A stretch of DNA of 64,000 nucleotides from an uncultured Bacteroidia bacterium (lineage in GTDB: Bacteria; Bacteroidota; Bacteroidia; Bacteroidales; UBA932). Positions 46,718 to 54,877 of the stretch are shown here, piece by piece. The DNA lies in assembly GCA_902769525.1 (NCBI GenBank), contig CACXPG010000003.1, forward strand, positions 206,311 through 270,310, given 5' to 3'. The position numbers and the translations under genes were made by a program. The notes beneath the pieces are model-generated. The model was not told the DNA's origin. It searched no databases and was given only the letters and a program-made list of their open reading frames with translations. Position 1 is the stretch's first letter. Each line of letters opens with the position of its first letter.

Positions 46718-48355
46718 ATGAAAATGAGAAGACTCGCACTCCTGATTTTGACGGCTATCTTCTGCGTTGCCGTTACCACTACACAATCCTACTCACAGAC
46801 AAGGAAAGAGCTCCTTAAAGAGAACCAGAAACTCAAAAGGGTCATCGACTCCCTCCAGAGAGTTCTGGATGATACCGAGATAGAATTGACAGACACCACA
46901 ACCGCAGAAGACACCATCAATCCGGGCAACATAGGTTTTCTCAATTCAGAAATGTATGAAAACGTAACTCCGGGCGAGAATCCGGACAGCCTTCTGAGCA
47001 TCTACTACCTGCAGAGGCAGATGGCGACCGCCAACCTGCCGGCAACGGAAGACGTGGAGAACGCGAACTACACCAGCAACATTCCGGACGAGGTATATAT
47101 CGAGAACCTGAAGAAGATGAACTCGTTCATCTCGCTGCCTTACAACAGCGTGGTAAAGAACTACATCATCCTCTACACGGAAAGGATGCCTAAGAGAGCC
47201 GCAAACATGCTCGGTCTGGCATCCTACTACCTGCCTATCTTCGAGAACATCTTTGACTCATACGGCCTTCCTAAGGAACTGGCGGCGATGGCAATCATCG
47301 AGTCCGCCCTGAACCCGTTCGCGGTTTCAAGCGCCAACGCGAAGGGACTGTGGCAGTTCATCTATTCTGCAGCAAAGCAGTATAACCTGCAGGTTGACTC
47401 CTATATCGACGAAAGGTTCGACCCTGAAAAGAGCTGCGACGCGGCAGCGAGGTTCCTCAAGGATTCCTACACTATCTTCGGCGACTGGGCCCTGGCTATT
47501 TCATCCTACAACTGCGGTCCTGGAAACGTGACCAAGGCCATCAGGAGAGCCGGAACCAAGGATTTCTGGTCTATCTACCCTTACCTTCCAAAAGAGACCA
47601 GAGGCTATATGCCGTCCTTCGTGGGAGCGCTCTATATGCTCAAGTACTACCAGAACTACAACATAGTTCCTGACAAGCCTGCAATGCCGGCTCACGTGGA
47701 CACATTCATGATCCACAAGAACCTGCACTTCGAGCAGATTTCCGAGGTTATCGGCATTCCGGTCCAGGAACTGAGGGAACTGAACCCGCAGTATCTGCGC
47801 GATATAATCCCTGGAGACAGCAAGGGAATGCTCCTGCGTCTCCCTTACAACTACACCGCCGCTTTCGTGGACAACGAGAAGACCATCTATAACTACAAAG
47901 ACAGTATCTTCTTCAACCCTATTGTCTACAGCAACTACAAGAGCGGTCAGGATGGCGGCAGCACCAGGATCTACCATAAGGTCCGCAAGGGCCAGACTTT
48001 GGCGTCAATTGCCAAGAGGTATGGCGTGACGGTTTCACAGATAAAAGACTGGAACAACCTCTCGAGAAAGACAAAAGCTGTGAAAGCCGGACGCACGCTC
48101 ATCATTTACCGCAATGCTGTTTCCAGCGCGCCGCGTTCTTCCTCATCCTCTGCCTCAAGCGGATCTTCATCGAAGTCCAGTGGCAGCACAGCCAAGAGCT
48201 CTGGTGGCGGAACCAAGACCTATACGGTCAAGAAAGGCGACACTCTCTACGGCATCGCGAAGAAAAACAACATGAGCCTGAACGATCTGCTGAAGATGAA
48301 CGGACTCACTGCAAAGTCCACTATCCACGCGGGAAAGAAACTCAAAGTAAAATAA
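46718..48355 (+). CDS. Membrane-bound lytic murein transglycosylase with LysM domains (MltD-like)
   Basis: A 545-residue exported enzyme cleaving the glycan strands of peptidoglycan. Signal peptide about 1-27 (SYSQ). The SLT domain is about 175-300 with catalytic Glu195 in AIIESALNP, then SANAKGLWQFI and ISSYNCGPGNV. LysM domains lie at about 417-466 and 499-545, joined by a Ser/Gly linker; a degenerate LysM-like segment is near 350-385. No lipobox is seen, so anchoring may be through LysM only. Confidence 0.92.
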   Translation: MKMRRLALLILTAIFCVAVTTTQSYSQTRKELLKENQKLKRVIDSLQRVLDDTEIELTDTTTAEDTINPGNIGFLNSEMYENVTPGENPDSLLSIYYLQRQMATANLPATEDVENANYTSNIPDEVYIENLKKMNSFISLPYNSVVKNYIILYTERMPKRAANMLGLASYYLPIFENIFDSYGLPKELAAMAIIESALNPFAVSSANAKGLWQFIYSAAKQYNLQVDSYIDERFDPEKSCDAAARFLKDSYTIFGDWALAISSYNCGPGNVTKAIRRAGTKDFWSIYPYLPKETRGYMPSFVGALYMLKYYQNYNIVPDKPAMPAHVDTFMIHKNLHFEQISEVIGIPVQELRELNPQYLRDIIPGDSKGMLLRLPYNYTAAFVDNEKTIYNYKDSIFFNPIVYSNYKSGQDGGSTRIYHKVRKGQTLASIAKRYGVTVSQIKDWNNLSRKTKAVKAGRTLIIYRNAVSSAPRSSSSSASSGSSSKSSGSTAKSSGGGTKTYTVKKGDTLYGIAKKNNMSLNDLLKMNGLTAKSTIHAGKKLKVK

Positions 48356-48363
48356 TATAACCT

Positions 48364-49848
48364 ATGTTAAGAAAAATCCGCGTAACACTCGCCTCCATTT
48401 TCTTCATACTGGTTACGCTTCTGTTTCTCGATTTTTCGGGAACGCTTCATCTGTATCTTGGATGGATTGCCAAGGTGCAGTTCCTGCCGGCGGTCCTGGC
48501 ACTTAATGTCGTGATTATCGCCGCGCTGGTTGTTCTCACTCTTGTCTTCGGAAGAATCTACTGCTCTGTAATCTGCCCGCTGGGCGTAATGCAGGACATC
48601 TTCGGATGGATGGGCAAGAAAGCAAAGAAAAACCGCTACACCTATTCCAAGGCCAAGAACTGGTTAAGGTACACTGTGCTGGGAATTTTCATACTCGCGA
48701 TTGTATTCGGAATCGCGAGCCTGGTCGCCCTTCTGGCTCCGTACAGTTCTTACGGCAGAATTGCCCAGAACCTCCTTCAGCCGGTATGGATCTGGGGCAA
48801 CAACGTCCTGGCCTATTTTGCAGAAAGGGCTGACAGCTACACATTCTATCACAAGGATGTTCTGATCAAATCCCTGCCTACGTTTATTGTTGCCGTGGCA
48901 ACGTTTGTGATTCTGCTGGTTCTTGCCTGGAGAAACGGCAGGACATACTGCAATACCATCTGCCCTGTAGGCACTGTGCTGGGAACCCTGGCAAGATTCT
49001 CGATCTTCCGTCCGGCGATAGACAAAACCAAATGCGTTAACTGCAATCTCTGCGTAAAGAACTGCAAGGCTTCCTGCATAGACATCAAAAACCACAAGAT
49101 AGATTACTCCAGATGCGTTGTCTGCGGAGACTGCATATCCAAATGCAAGAAAGACGCTATCTCCTATACATCAAAGAGATACAAGGAAGAATCCGTTAAG
49201 GACACTCCGAAGGAAGGAATGGAAAGGAGGGCTTTCATCGCGACAGCTTCCCTTGTAGCCGTTTCCGCCGCAACCGCAAAGGCTCAGGAGAAACTCACCG
49301 ACGGAGGCCTTGCCCCAATCGTTGAAAAAGAAGTGCTCAAGAGAGAGACCGAGATCCTGCCTCCTGGGGCTGTGGGAATGACTCATTTTTCCAGCCGCTG
49401 CACCGGATGCCAGCTGTGTGTCTCAAAATGCCCGAACAACGTACTAAGGCCTTCTGCAGACCTTATGACGCTTATGCAGCCTAGGTCTTCTTACGAGAAG
49501 GGGTTCTGCCGTCCAGAATGTACAGTCTGCTCGGAGGTCTGCCCTACGGGAGCGATCAAGAAGATAACCCGCGAAGAGAAATCTTCTATCCAGATAGGCC
49601 ATGCAGTATGGGATGCAGGAGCCTGCCTTCCTATGGTTGAGGGCATTACTTGCGGCAACTGCGGAAGGCACTGCCCTACCGGAGCAATCTCGATGGTTGC
49701 CGTGGATCCGGATAATGAAAACGGGCCAAAGTTCCCGGTAGTGGACGAGAATATCTGCATAGGCTGCGGAGCGTGCGAATACGTATGCCCTGTCCGCCCT
49801 GTCAGCGCAATCTATGTGGAAGGACATCAGCAGCATAAACTAATCTAA
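48364..49848 (+). CDS. Membrane polyferredoxin, NapH-like fused to a NapG-like ferredoxin domain
   Basis: A 494-residue electron-transfer protein. Residues about 1-215 hold four or five membrane spans with the NapH/NosR-type pattern YCSVICPLG and YCNTICPVG. Two [4Fe-4S] motifs follow (about 221-262). A stretch MERRAFIATASLVAVSA (from residue 286; Arg288-Arg289) resembles a twin-arginine signal placed inside the protein. Four more cysteine quartets follow, giving six in all. It probably passes electrons from quinol or a soluble donor to a periplasmic partner; the next gene is a Tat-type oxidoreductase. No catalytic subunit of nitrate or N2O reductase is present. Confidence 0.82.
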   Translation: MLRKIRVTLASIFFILVTLLFLDFSGTLHLYLGWIAKVQFLPAVLALNVVIIAALVVLTLVFGRIYCSVICPLGVMQDIFGWMGKKAKKNRYTYSKAKNWLRYTVLGIFILAIVFGIASLVALLAPYSSYGRIAQNLLQPVWIWGNNVLAYFAERADSYTFYHKDVLIKSLPTFIVAVATFVILLVLAWRNGRTYCNTICPVGTVLGTLARFSIFRPAIDKTKCVNCNLCVKNCKASCIDIKNHKIDYSRCVVCGDCISKCKKDAISYTSKRYKEESVKDTPKEGMERRAFIATASLVAVSAATAKAQEKLTDGGLAPIVEKEVLKRETEILPPGAVGMTHFSSRCTGCQLCVSKCPNNVLRPSADLMTLMQPRSSYEKGFCRPECTVCSEVCPTGAIKKITREEKSSIQIGHAVWDAGACLPMVEGITCGNCGRHCPTGAISMVAVDPDNENGPKFPVVDENICIGCGACEYVCPVRPVSAIYVEGHQQHKLI

Positions 49849-49860
49849 GAGCCAACGGTT

Positions 49861-51276
49861 ATGGAAAAGAAAAACATCAGCAGAAGAAGCTTCGTGAAGA
49901 AGGCTGGAATTGGCTCGGCGATTTTGGGAGCCGCCGCCCTTTCCGGAGGAATCATTTCCTGCAAGAGCAAGAAAAACGAGACTGTTGAAAGCGGACCTCT
50001 CGGCCCGATTCCGACAGACAAGATGACATACCGCACCAATCCCAAGACCGGAGAGAAAGTCTCCCTTCTCGGATACGGATGCATGAGAATACCGAGCATA
50101 GACAACACCAGCACCAGAGAATCTGAGAGCGCGATAGACCAGCAGATGTGGAACAAGCTGGTTGACTACGCAATAGAGCACGGCGTAACCTACTTCGACA
50201 CCTCCCCGGCCTACTGCAAGGGAAAGAGCGAGGAGGCTACCGGAATCGCCCTCTCAAGACACAAGAGGGAAGAATACACCATCGCGACAAAACTCTCCAA
50301 CTTCGCCCCTTCAACCTGGGCAAGGGAAGAGTCCATCAAGATGTACCGCAACTCGTTCAAGAAACTGCAGGTAGACTACATAGACTATTACCTTCTGCAC
50401 AGCGTGGGAAACGGAGATTTCGAGACCTTCGAGAACCGCTACATCAAGAACGGAATGCTGGACTTCCTGCTAAAGGAAAGGGAGGCCGGAAGGATCCGCA
50501 ACCTGGGATTCTCCTACCACGGAGACGTGAAGGTGTTTGACTATCTGCTGGAAAATCACGACAAATACCACTGGGATTTCGTTCAGATCCAGATGAACTA
50601 CCTGGACTGGAAGCACGCCAACGAGCTCAACAAGAGAAACCAGAATGCAGAGTATCTGTACAACGAGCTTCAGAAAAGAGGCATTCCGGCAGTGATTATG
50701 GAACCTCTCCTGGGCGGAAGACTGGCAAACGTGCACGAGCACGTTGCCCAGACACTCAAGCAGCGCAAACCCCAGAACAGCGTGGCTTCCTGGGCTTTCC
50801 GCTGGGTGGGCTCATTCCCTGGAGTGCTGACCGTACTTAGCGGAATGACCTATATGGAACACCTTGAAGACAATCTGCGCAGTTACTGCCCGCTGGAACC
50901 TGTTACGGAAGAGGATATGGAGTTTCTCGAGCAGACAGCCCAGATGCTTCTCAAGTACCCTACCATCCCTTGCAACGACTGCCAGTACTGCATGCCTTGC
51001 CCTTACGGCATAGACATACCAGGAAATCTTCTGCACTACAACAAATGCATCAACGAGGGCAACATGCCGTCCTCAAAGCAAGATCCTAACTACCGCAAGG
51101 CAAGAAGGGCCTTCCTTATTGGCTATGCCCGCAAGCTCGCTCCTGAAAGGATGGCCGACCACTGCGTCGGATGCCGCCATTGCGTGCCGCACTGCCCTCA
51201 GAACATCGACATTCCGGCACAGCTTCAGAAGATTGACCAGTACTACGAGAAGCTGATGAGAGAAGACGAACTCTAG
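49861..51276 (+). CDS. Tat-exported aldo/keto reductase lipoprotein with C-terminal ferredoxin domain
   Basis: A 471-residue protein with a twin-arginine signal (SRRSFVKKAG) and a lipobox-like SC at residue 34. The AKR barrel (about 50-350) keeps the catalytic tetrad Asp113, Tyr118, Lys144 and His180. The C-terminal region has two [4Fe-4S]-type motifs, CNDCQYCMPCPYG and CVGCRHCVPHCPQ. NADPH is not expected in the periplasm, so electrons probably come through the iron-sulfur clusters from the polyferredoxin encoded 12 bases upstream (inference). Its stop codon shares CTAG with the convergent gene. Confidence 0.83.
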   Translation: MEKKNISRRSFVKKAGIGSAILGAAALSGGIISCKSKKNETVESGPLGPIPTDKMTYRTNPKTGEKVSLLGYGCMRIPSIDNTSTRESESAIDQQMWNKLVDYAIEHGVTYFDTSPAYCKGKSEEATGIALSRHKREEYTIATKLSNFAPSTWAREESIKMYRNSFKKLQVDYIDYYLLHSVGNGDFETFENRYIKNGMLDFLLKEREAGRIRNLGFSYHGDVKVFDYLLENHDKYHWDFVQIQMNYLDWKHANELNKRNQNAEYLYNELQKRGIPAVIMEPLLGGRLANVHEHVAQTLKQRKPQNSVASWAFRWVGSFPGVLTVLSGMTYMEHLEDNLRSYCPLEPVTEEDMEFLEQTAQMLLKYPTIPCNDCQYCMPCPYGIDIPGNLLHYNKCINEGNMPSSKQDPNYRKARRAFLIGYARKLAPERMADHCVGCRHCVPHCPQNIDIPAQLQKIDQYYEKLMREDEL

Positions 51277-53024
51277 AATTCTGCGGAAACCGCTCCTTTC
51301 AGGATGCTTTTTCCGCGATTGTACTGATATTTCAGATAAAGGCTCAGTCTACGGCTGAGCCTTGTCTTTACAAGAGCGTATGCGTCAACGCCTTTCCCGT
51401 AAAGAAGAGTTGAAGAAAAGGAATACGGAAGCTCCGCCTGCGGAAAATAGATGCGCCCGTCCCATCGGGGAACATCAAACCCCGTGGCGCCGGCGCTGAG
51501 AGTAAACCTACCTCGTCCGGCCTTCAAGGACAGGGAGAGCGCCTTTCCGTCCAGAGTGTTGTATTCAGCCCGGATTCCGGCGCTCAGGAATTCTGCAATA
51601 TACAGCGTTCCTCCGCCCTTGAGGCTGAATGAACATGTGCTTTGAAGTGGGGTTGAGTATCTGACATCTTGCCTGTAATATCCCTTGACCCACAACTGGT
51701 TACGGGCTGGAGTGCCAAATCCCGAATCGTCCAGAGAGAGTTTCAGGTATACCTTTAAGGAACTCGACGGGTCCTTGACGTGATATCTTGGTGAAGGATA
51801 GGCAGTATAGTCAATCCCTGAAGCCAAACTCAGTTTCCTGTACACAGGAACCGTAATCCTCAGCGATGCCCCCTGCTGGTTGGCCGTTTTGCTTATCGAT
51901 GAATATGCTCCTCCATAAGGTGTCTGAAAATCTTTCTGGTATGACCTTAGAAGAATGTGCAAGGACGCATTTCCCATGTCAGCAGAAAAACCTCCAATCA
52001 CTGCCGAAGCTCCCCTGAAGGCTTCATCGCCGGCAGGAGGAAGAAAGCAATAGGCGGCTTCCGCAAAGCAGACGACCCTCGCGCCTCCTACCAGAAGGTC
52101 GGCCGAGCAGACATTGGCCTCTTGCCTTTTTCCGCAGAACGACAATCCTGCCCTCACACGCTTTCTCAAATAAGAGATTCTGGCCAAGGACACATTTCCC
52201 CTGAAAGAATATCCGCCACTGATTTCCAATCCATTCCAGGAAAATGAAACGGCTCCGCCCCTAAGAAGCCTCGAGGTGTCCGAACTGGTATAGAGCGACA
52301 CGGGATCTGCATTTTTTACAAAGCCCGAACTCTCCGCCGCCATAGAGAACGAGAACCCGTTCCAGCTGGCAAGACCCTGGCCGAACCTGGCATAGAAGTC
52401 TCCGGCTACAATCCTTGCCTGGGCTCCTCTTCCCAGCCTCAGAGCGGAATACGAAACACTGAAAGTAGAAAGGCTGGCGGAAGAGGACGCCGTGGAGTTC
52501 CCCTTGTACACCACAGACGCTTCCACTTTGTCCAGATAGGAAAACCGCGTCCTTACCAGATGGCTCTCGGCATCCGGGCCAAAGCTCCGCTGATACCGGG
52601 CGTAAATGCTTGTGCTCTGGTCCTTGAGAAAACCCCGGCGCTTTCTTTCCGCCGGACCGAGTTCTATGTATGGCCTTAGTTTCTGGACTGTATTTTCGTC
52701 AAATCCATATAACAGGGAAAGTTCTGCAAACGAAAGGATTGCACCGCTGGATTCCACTCTGGACAAAATGCTCTCGATCTGGAACGGAGTCAGAATCTGC
52801 ATAGACTGAAGCTGCGCCCTGGAGGCAGAATTGATGTTTACCGGATGCTTCTGGAGTCTCTGAAGATGAGAGACAAGTTCCTCTCCTTCTTGCCCCGTAT
52901 CCATTTCTCCGGACAGTCCTTCTGTCAGTTCATCCACCACCTTATCCAACTCCTGGGCAAAACAAACACACTCAAAAGCCAAAAGCAGCACAAACACTGC
53001 CGCTACCTTCCTCATCCGTCTCAT
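51273..53024 (-). CDS. Exported helix-hairpin-helix protein with beta-rich C-terminal region
   Basis: A protein of 583 residues (580 if the ATG at 53015 is used). After a signal peptide (about 1-24, CFAQ) there is a ComEA-like helix-hairpin-helix segment (about 63-122: PVNINSASRAQLQSM and LYGFDENTVQKLRPYI). The remainder alternates hydrophobic and polar residues, is rich in Ser, Tyr and Gly, and ends in Phe, as in outer-membrane barrels. This family is widespread in Bacteroidota, its function unsettled. Upstream in-frame residues from 53099 are rejected because they cross a terminator. Confidence 0.78.
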   Translation of the reverse strand: MRRMRKVAAVFVLLLAFECVCFAQELDKVVDELTEGLSGEMDTGQEGEELVSHLQRLQKHPVNINSASRAQLQSMQILTPFQIESILSRVESSGAILSFAELSLLYGFDENTVQKLRPYIELGPAERKRRGFLKDQSTSIYARYQRSFGPDAESHLVRTRFSYLDKVEASVVYKGNSTASSSASLSTFSVSYSALRLGRGAQARIVAGDFYARFGQGLASWNGFSFSMAAESSGFVKNADPVSLYTSSDTSRLLRGGAVSFSWNGLEISGGYSFRGNVSLARISYLRKRVRAGLSFCGKRQEANVCSADLLVGGARVVCFAEAAYCFLPPAGDEAFRGASAVIGGFSADMGNASLHILLRSYQKDFQTPYGGAYSSISKTANQQGASLRITVPVYRKLSLASGIDYTAYPSPRYHVKDPSSSLKVYLKLSLDDSGFGTPARNQLWVKGYYRQDVRYSTPLQSTCSFSLKGGGTLYIAEFLSAGIRAEYNTLDGKALSLSLKAGRGRFTLSAGATGFDVPRWDGRIYFPQAELPYSFSSTLLYGKGVDAYALVKTRLSRRLSLYLKYQYNRGKSILKGAVSAEF

Positions 53025-53029
53025 ACAGA

Positions 53030-53062
53030 CAAAAATAGCATCCCGCCTATAAAGCAGGATGC
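53030..53062 (-). terminator. Terminator after purE, overlapping a -7-like box
   Basis: On the minus strand GCATCCTGC pairs with GCGGGATGC (one T-G pair) around a seven-base loop, followed by TATTTTTG. The T-tract is also a match to TAnnTTTG five bases before the ATG at 53024. Confidence 0.7.
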
Positions 53063-53126
53063 CAAAACGTAAAATGTACTCTGTCCGGAAAACGGACAAA
53101 GGCGGACTGCTTAGCCCAGGATTGTG

Positions 53127-53642
53127 TTATCCGTTTACCTTATACTTGAATTCCAGGCCTTTAAGCTCATTATTGGCCTTTGTGATCTTGTCTGCCAGTT
53201 CACTCTTGAAACGGGCGGAACGCTCTCTTATTCCAGGGTCTGACAGTGCCAGAATCTGGACAGCGAAGATGGCGGCGTTCTTTGCCCCGTCCAGAGCCAT
53301 TGTGGCTACAGGAATGCCTGAAGGCATCTGAAGGATGGAGAGAATGGAATCCAGGCCTTCTATGGAATTGGAAGACTTGATCGGAACACCGATTACCGGA
53401 AGATTTGTGGAAGCAGCTATGACTCCCGGCAGATGGGCCGCTCCGCCAGCCCCGGCTATGATAACCTTGATTCCGCGCTCCTGAGCGCTCTTGGCAAATT
53501 CTGCAACCATTTCAGGAGTGCGGTGGGCCGAAAGGGCGTTCACCTCAAATGGTATCTGCATTTCGTCCAGAAACTTTGCGGCAGCCTCCATGACCTTCAG
53601 GTCTGATGTGCTGCCCATAATAATGCTTACTAGAGGATTCAT
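53127..53642 (-). CDS. purE: N5-carboxyaminoimidazole ribonucleotide mutase
   Basis: A 171-residue class I PurE, converting N5-CAIR to CAIR in purine synthesis. IIMGSTSDLKVME near the N-terminus, LSAHRTPEMV and AGAGGAAHLPGVIAA are the signature blocks. The class II sequence features of animals are absent. Monocistronic and divergent from hpt, with which it shares a back-to-back promoter region. Confidence 0.96.
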   Translation of the reverse strand: MNPLVSIIMGSTSDLKVMEAAAKFLDEMQIPFEVNALSAHRTPEMVAEFAKSAQERGIKVIIAGAGGAAHLPGVIAASTNLPVIGVPIKSSNSIEGLDSILSILQMPSGIPVATMALDGAKNAAIFAVQILALSDPGIRERSARFKSELADKITKANNELKGLEFKYKVNG

Positions 53643-53665
53643 CGTGTGTTATGCTTTCTTTTCTG

Positions 53666-53697
53666 CAAAAATATCTAAATTTGGAGCCGATAACAAT
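53666..53697 (-). promoter_or_regulatory. Promoter of purE
   Basis: Minus strand ATTG (53697-53694), a 20-base spacer, TATTTTTG (53673-53666), 23 bases before the purE ATG. Confidence 0.6.
53676..53683 (+). promoter_or_regulatory. Putative -7 box of hpt-adk-obgE-PAP2-lplA
   Basis: TAAATTTG, two bases from the oppositely oriented purE box and 23 bases before the hpt ATG. No TTTG at the expected -33 position. Confidence 0.5.
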
Positions 53698-53706
53698 ACC
53701 AATGCC

Positions 53707-54282
53707 ATGAAAAACGTTCAACTTTACGACAAGAGCTTCAAACCATATCTCACATACGATGAGATCCAGAAAGCTGTGGATGCTGTAGCCCAGAAGATTA
53801 ACGAAGATCTGAAAGACGAGGACGCTCCGATTTTCCTGGGGGTTCTGACAGGTTCTTTCATGTTCTTCGGAGACCTGATGAAGCGCATAGAATTCCCTTG
53901 CGAGATGTGCTTTATCCGTCTGGCTTCCTACGAGGGCACTTCCACTACCGGAGCGGTAAAGCAGATGCTGGGCCTTACTACAAGCGTCAGGGGACGCAAT
54001 GTTGTCGTGGTTGAAGACATCGTGGACACTGGCGGCACAATCAAGGAACTGGACCAGATTCTCAAGGACGCCGGCGCCAGAAGCATCCGTTACTCCACCC
54101 TGCTTATTAAGCCGGGCAACTACAAAGGCAGCATCAAGATAGACTATCCGGCCCTGAGCATTCCGAACGACTTCATAGTGGGCTACGGCCTGGACTACGA
54201 CCAGCTCGGGCGTAACCTTAAAGACATCTACGTGCTTGACGTTGAAGAGACTGAAAGAAGAAAAGGCATAAACATCAGATAA
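53707..54282 (+). CDS. hpt: Hypoxanthine phosphoribosyltransferase
   Basis: A 191-residue purine-salvage enzyme. The PRPP-binding motif VVVVEDIVDTGGT ends at residue 111 (Glu103, Asp104), and LGVLTGSFMFFGDL and RLASYEGTSTTG are typical of bacterial HPRT. An open frame extends 72 codons upstream, but this part overlaps purE and the promoters, so the ATG at 53707 is taken. adk follows after one base. Confidence 0.93.
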   Translation: MKNVQLYDKSFKPYLTYDEIQKAVDAVAQKINEDLKDEDAPIFLGVLTGSFMFFGDLMKRIEFPCEMCFIRLASYEGTSTTGAVKQMLGLTTSVRGRNVVVVEDIVDTGGTIKELDQILKDAGARSIRYSTLLIKPGNYKGSIKIDYPALSIPNDFIVGYGLDYDQLGRNLKDIYVLDVEETERRKGINIR

Positions 54283-54283
54283 A

Positions 54284-54850
54284 ATGAAATATTACATACT
54301 GTTCGGCCCTCCAGGAGCCGGAAAAGGAACTCAGGCAAAATTCATCGCCGAGAAATACAATCTCCTGCACATTTCCACAGGAGACCTGCTCAGAAAGGAA
54401 ATGGCGGCGGGCACTCCGCTGGGACTTCAGGCAAAGAAGCTGATAAACGACGGCAACCTGGTTCCGGACGAGGTGGTAGTGGGAATGATCCGCAACACAT
54501 TCTCCTCAAACAAAGACGTGGACGGATTCCTTCTGGACGGATTCCCGAGAACTATCGCCCAGGCAGAAAAGCTGGACGAGATGCTCGCCGAGAGTTCAGA
54601 GAAAGTGGACAAGGTCCTCTCTCTGGTAATCAAGGACCAGACGATATTCGAGAGAATTGCCAACAGGGCCAAGATCGAAGGCAGGAAAGACGATGCGGAC
54701 CCCAAGACCATCCAGAATAGGATAGACACCTACCACCTGAAGACAGAGCCGCTTGTAGACTATTACAAAAAAACCGGAAACTACTGCGAGATACCTGGAG
54801 AACAGACTATTGAAGAAGTTTTCAAAAGCATCTGCAAAGTTATCGGCTGA
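54284..54850 (+). CDS. adk: Adenylate kinase, short form
   Basis: A 188-residue enzyme equilibrating AMP, ADP and ATP. P-loop GPPGAGKGT at residues 8-16, LLHISTGDLLR and LLDGFPRTIAQAE in the AMP-binding part. The length shows the short LID form without the zinc-binding insertion. One base after hpt; purine-nucleotide genes are grouped here. Confidence 0.96.
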   Translation: MKYYILFGPPGAGKGTQAKFIAEKYNLLHISTGDLLRKEMAAGTPLGLQAKKLINDGNLVPDEVVVGMIRNTFSSNKDVDGFLLDGFPRTIAQAEKLDEMLAESSEKVDKVLSLVIKDQTIFERIANRAKIEGRKDDADPKTIQNRIDTYHLKTEPLVDYYKKTGNYCEIPGEQTIEEVFKSICKVIG

Positions 54851-54877
54851 AGGAAACCCGCAAAAAGACACAAAGCT

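Noticed and set aside
53491..53706. N-terminal extension of hpt into purE
   Set aside because: It covers the purE start and both promoter boxes; family members begin near the ATG at 53707.
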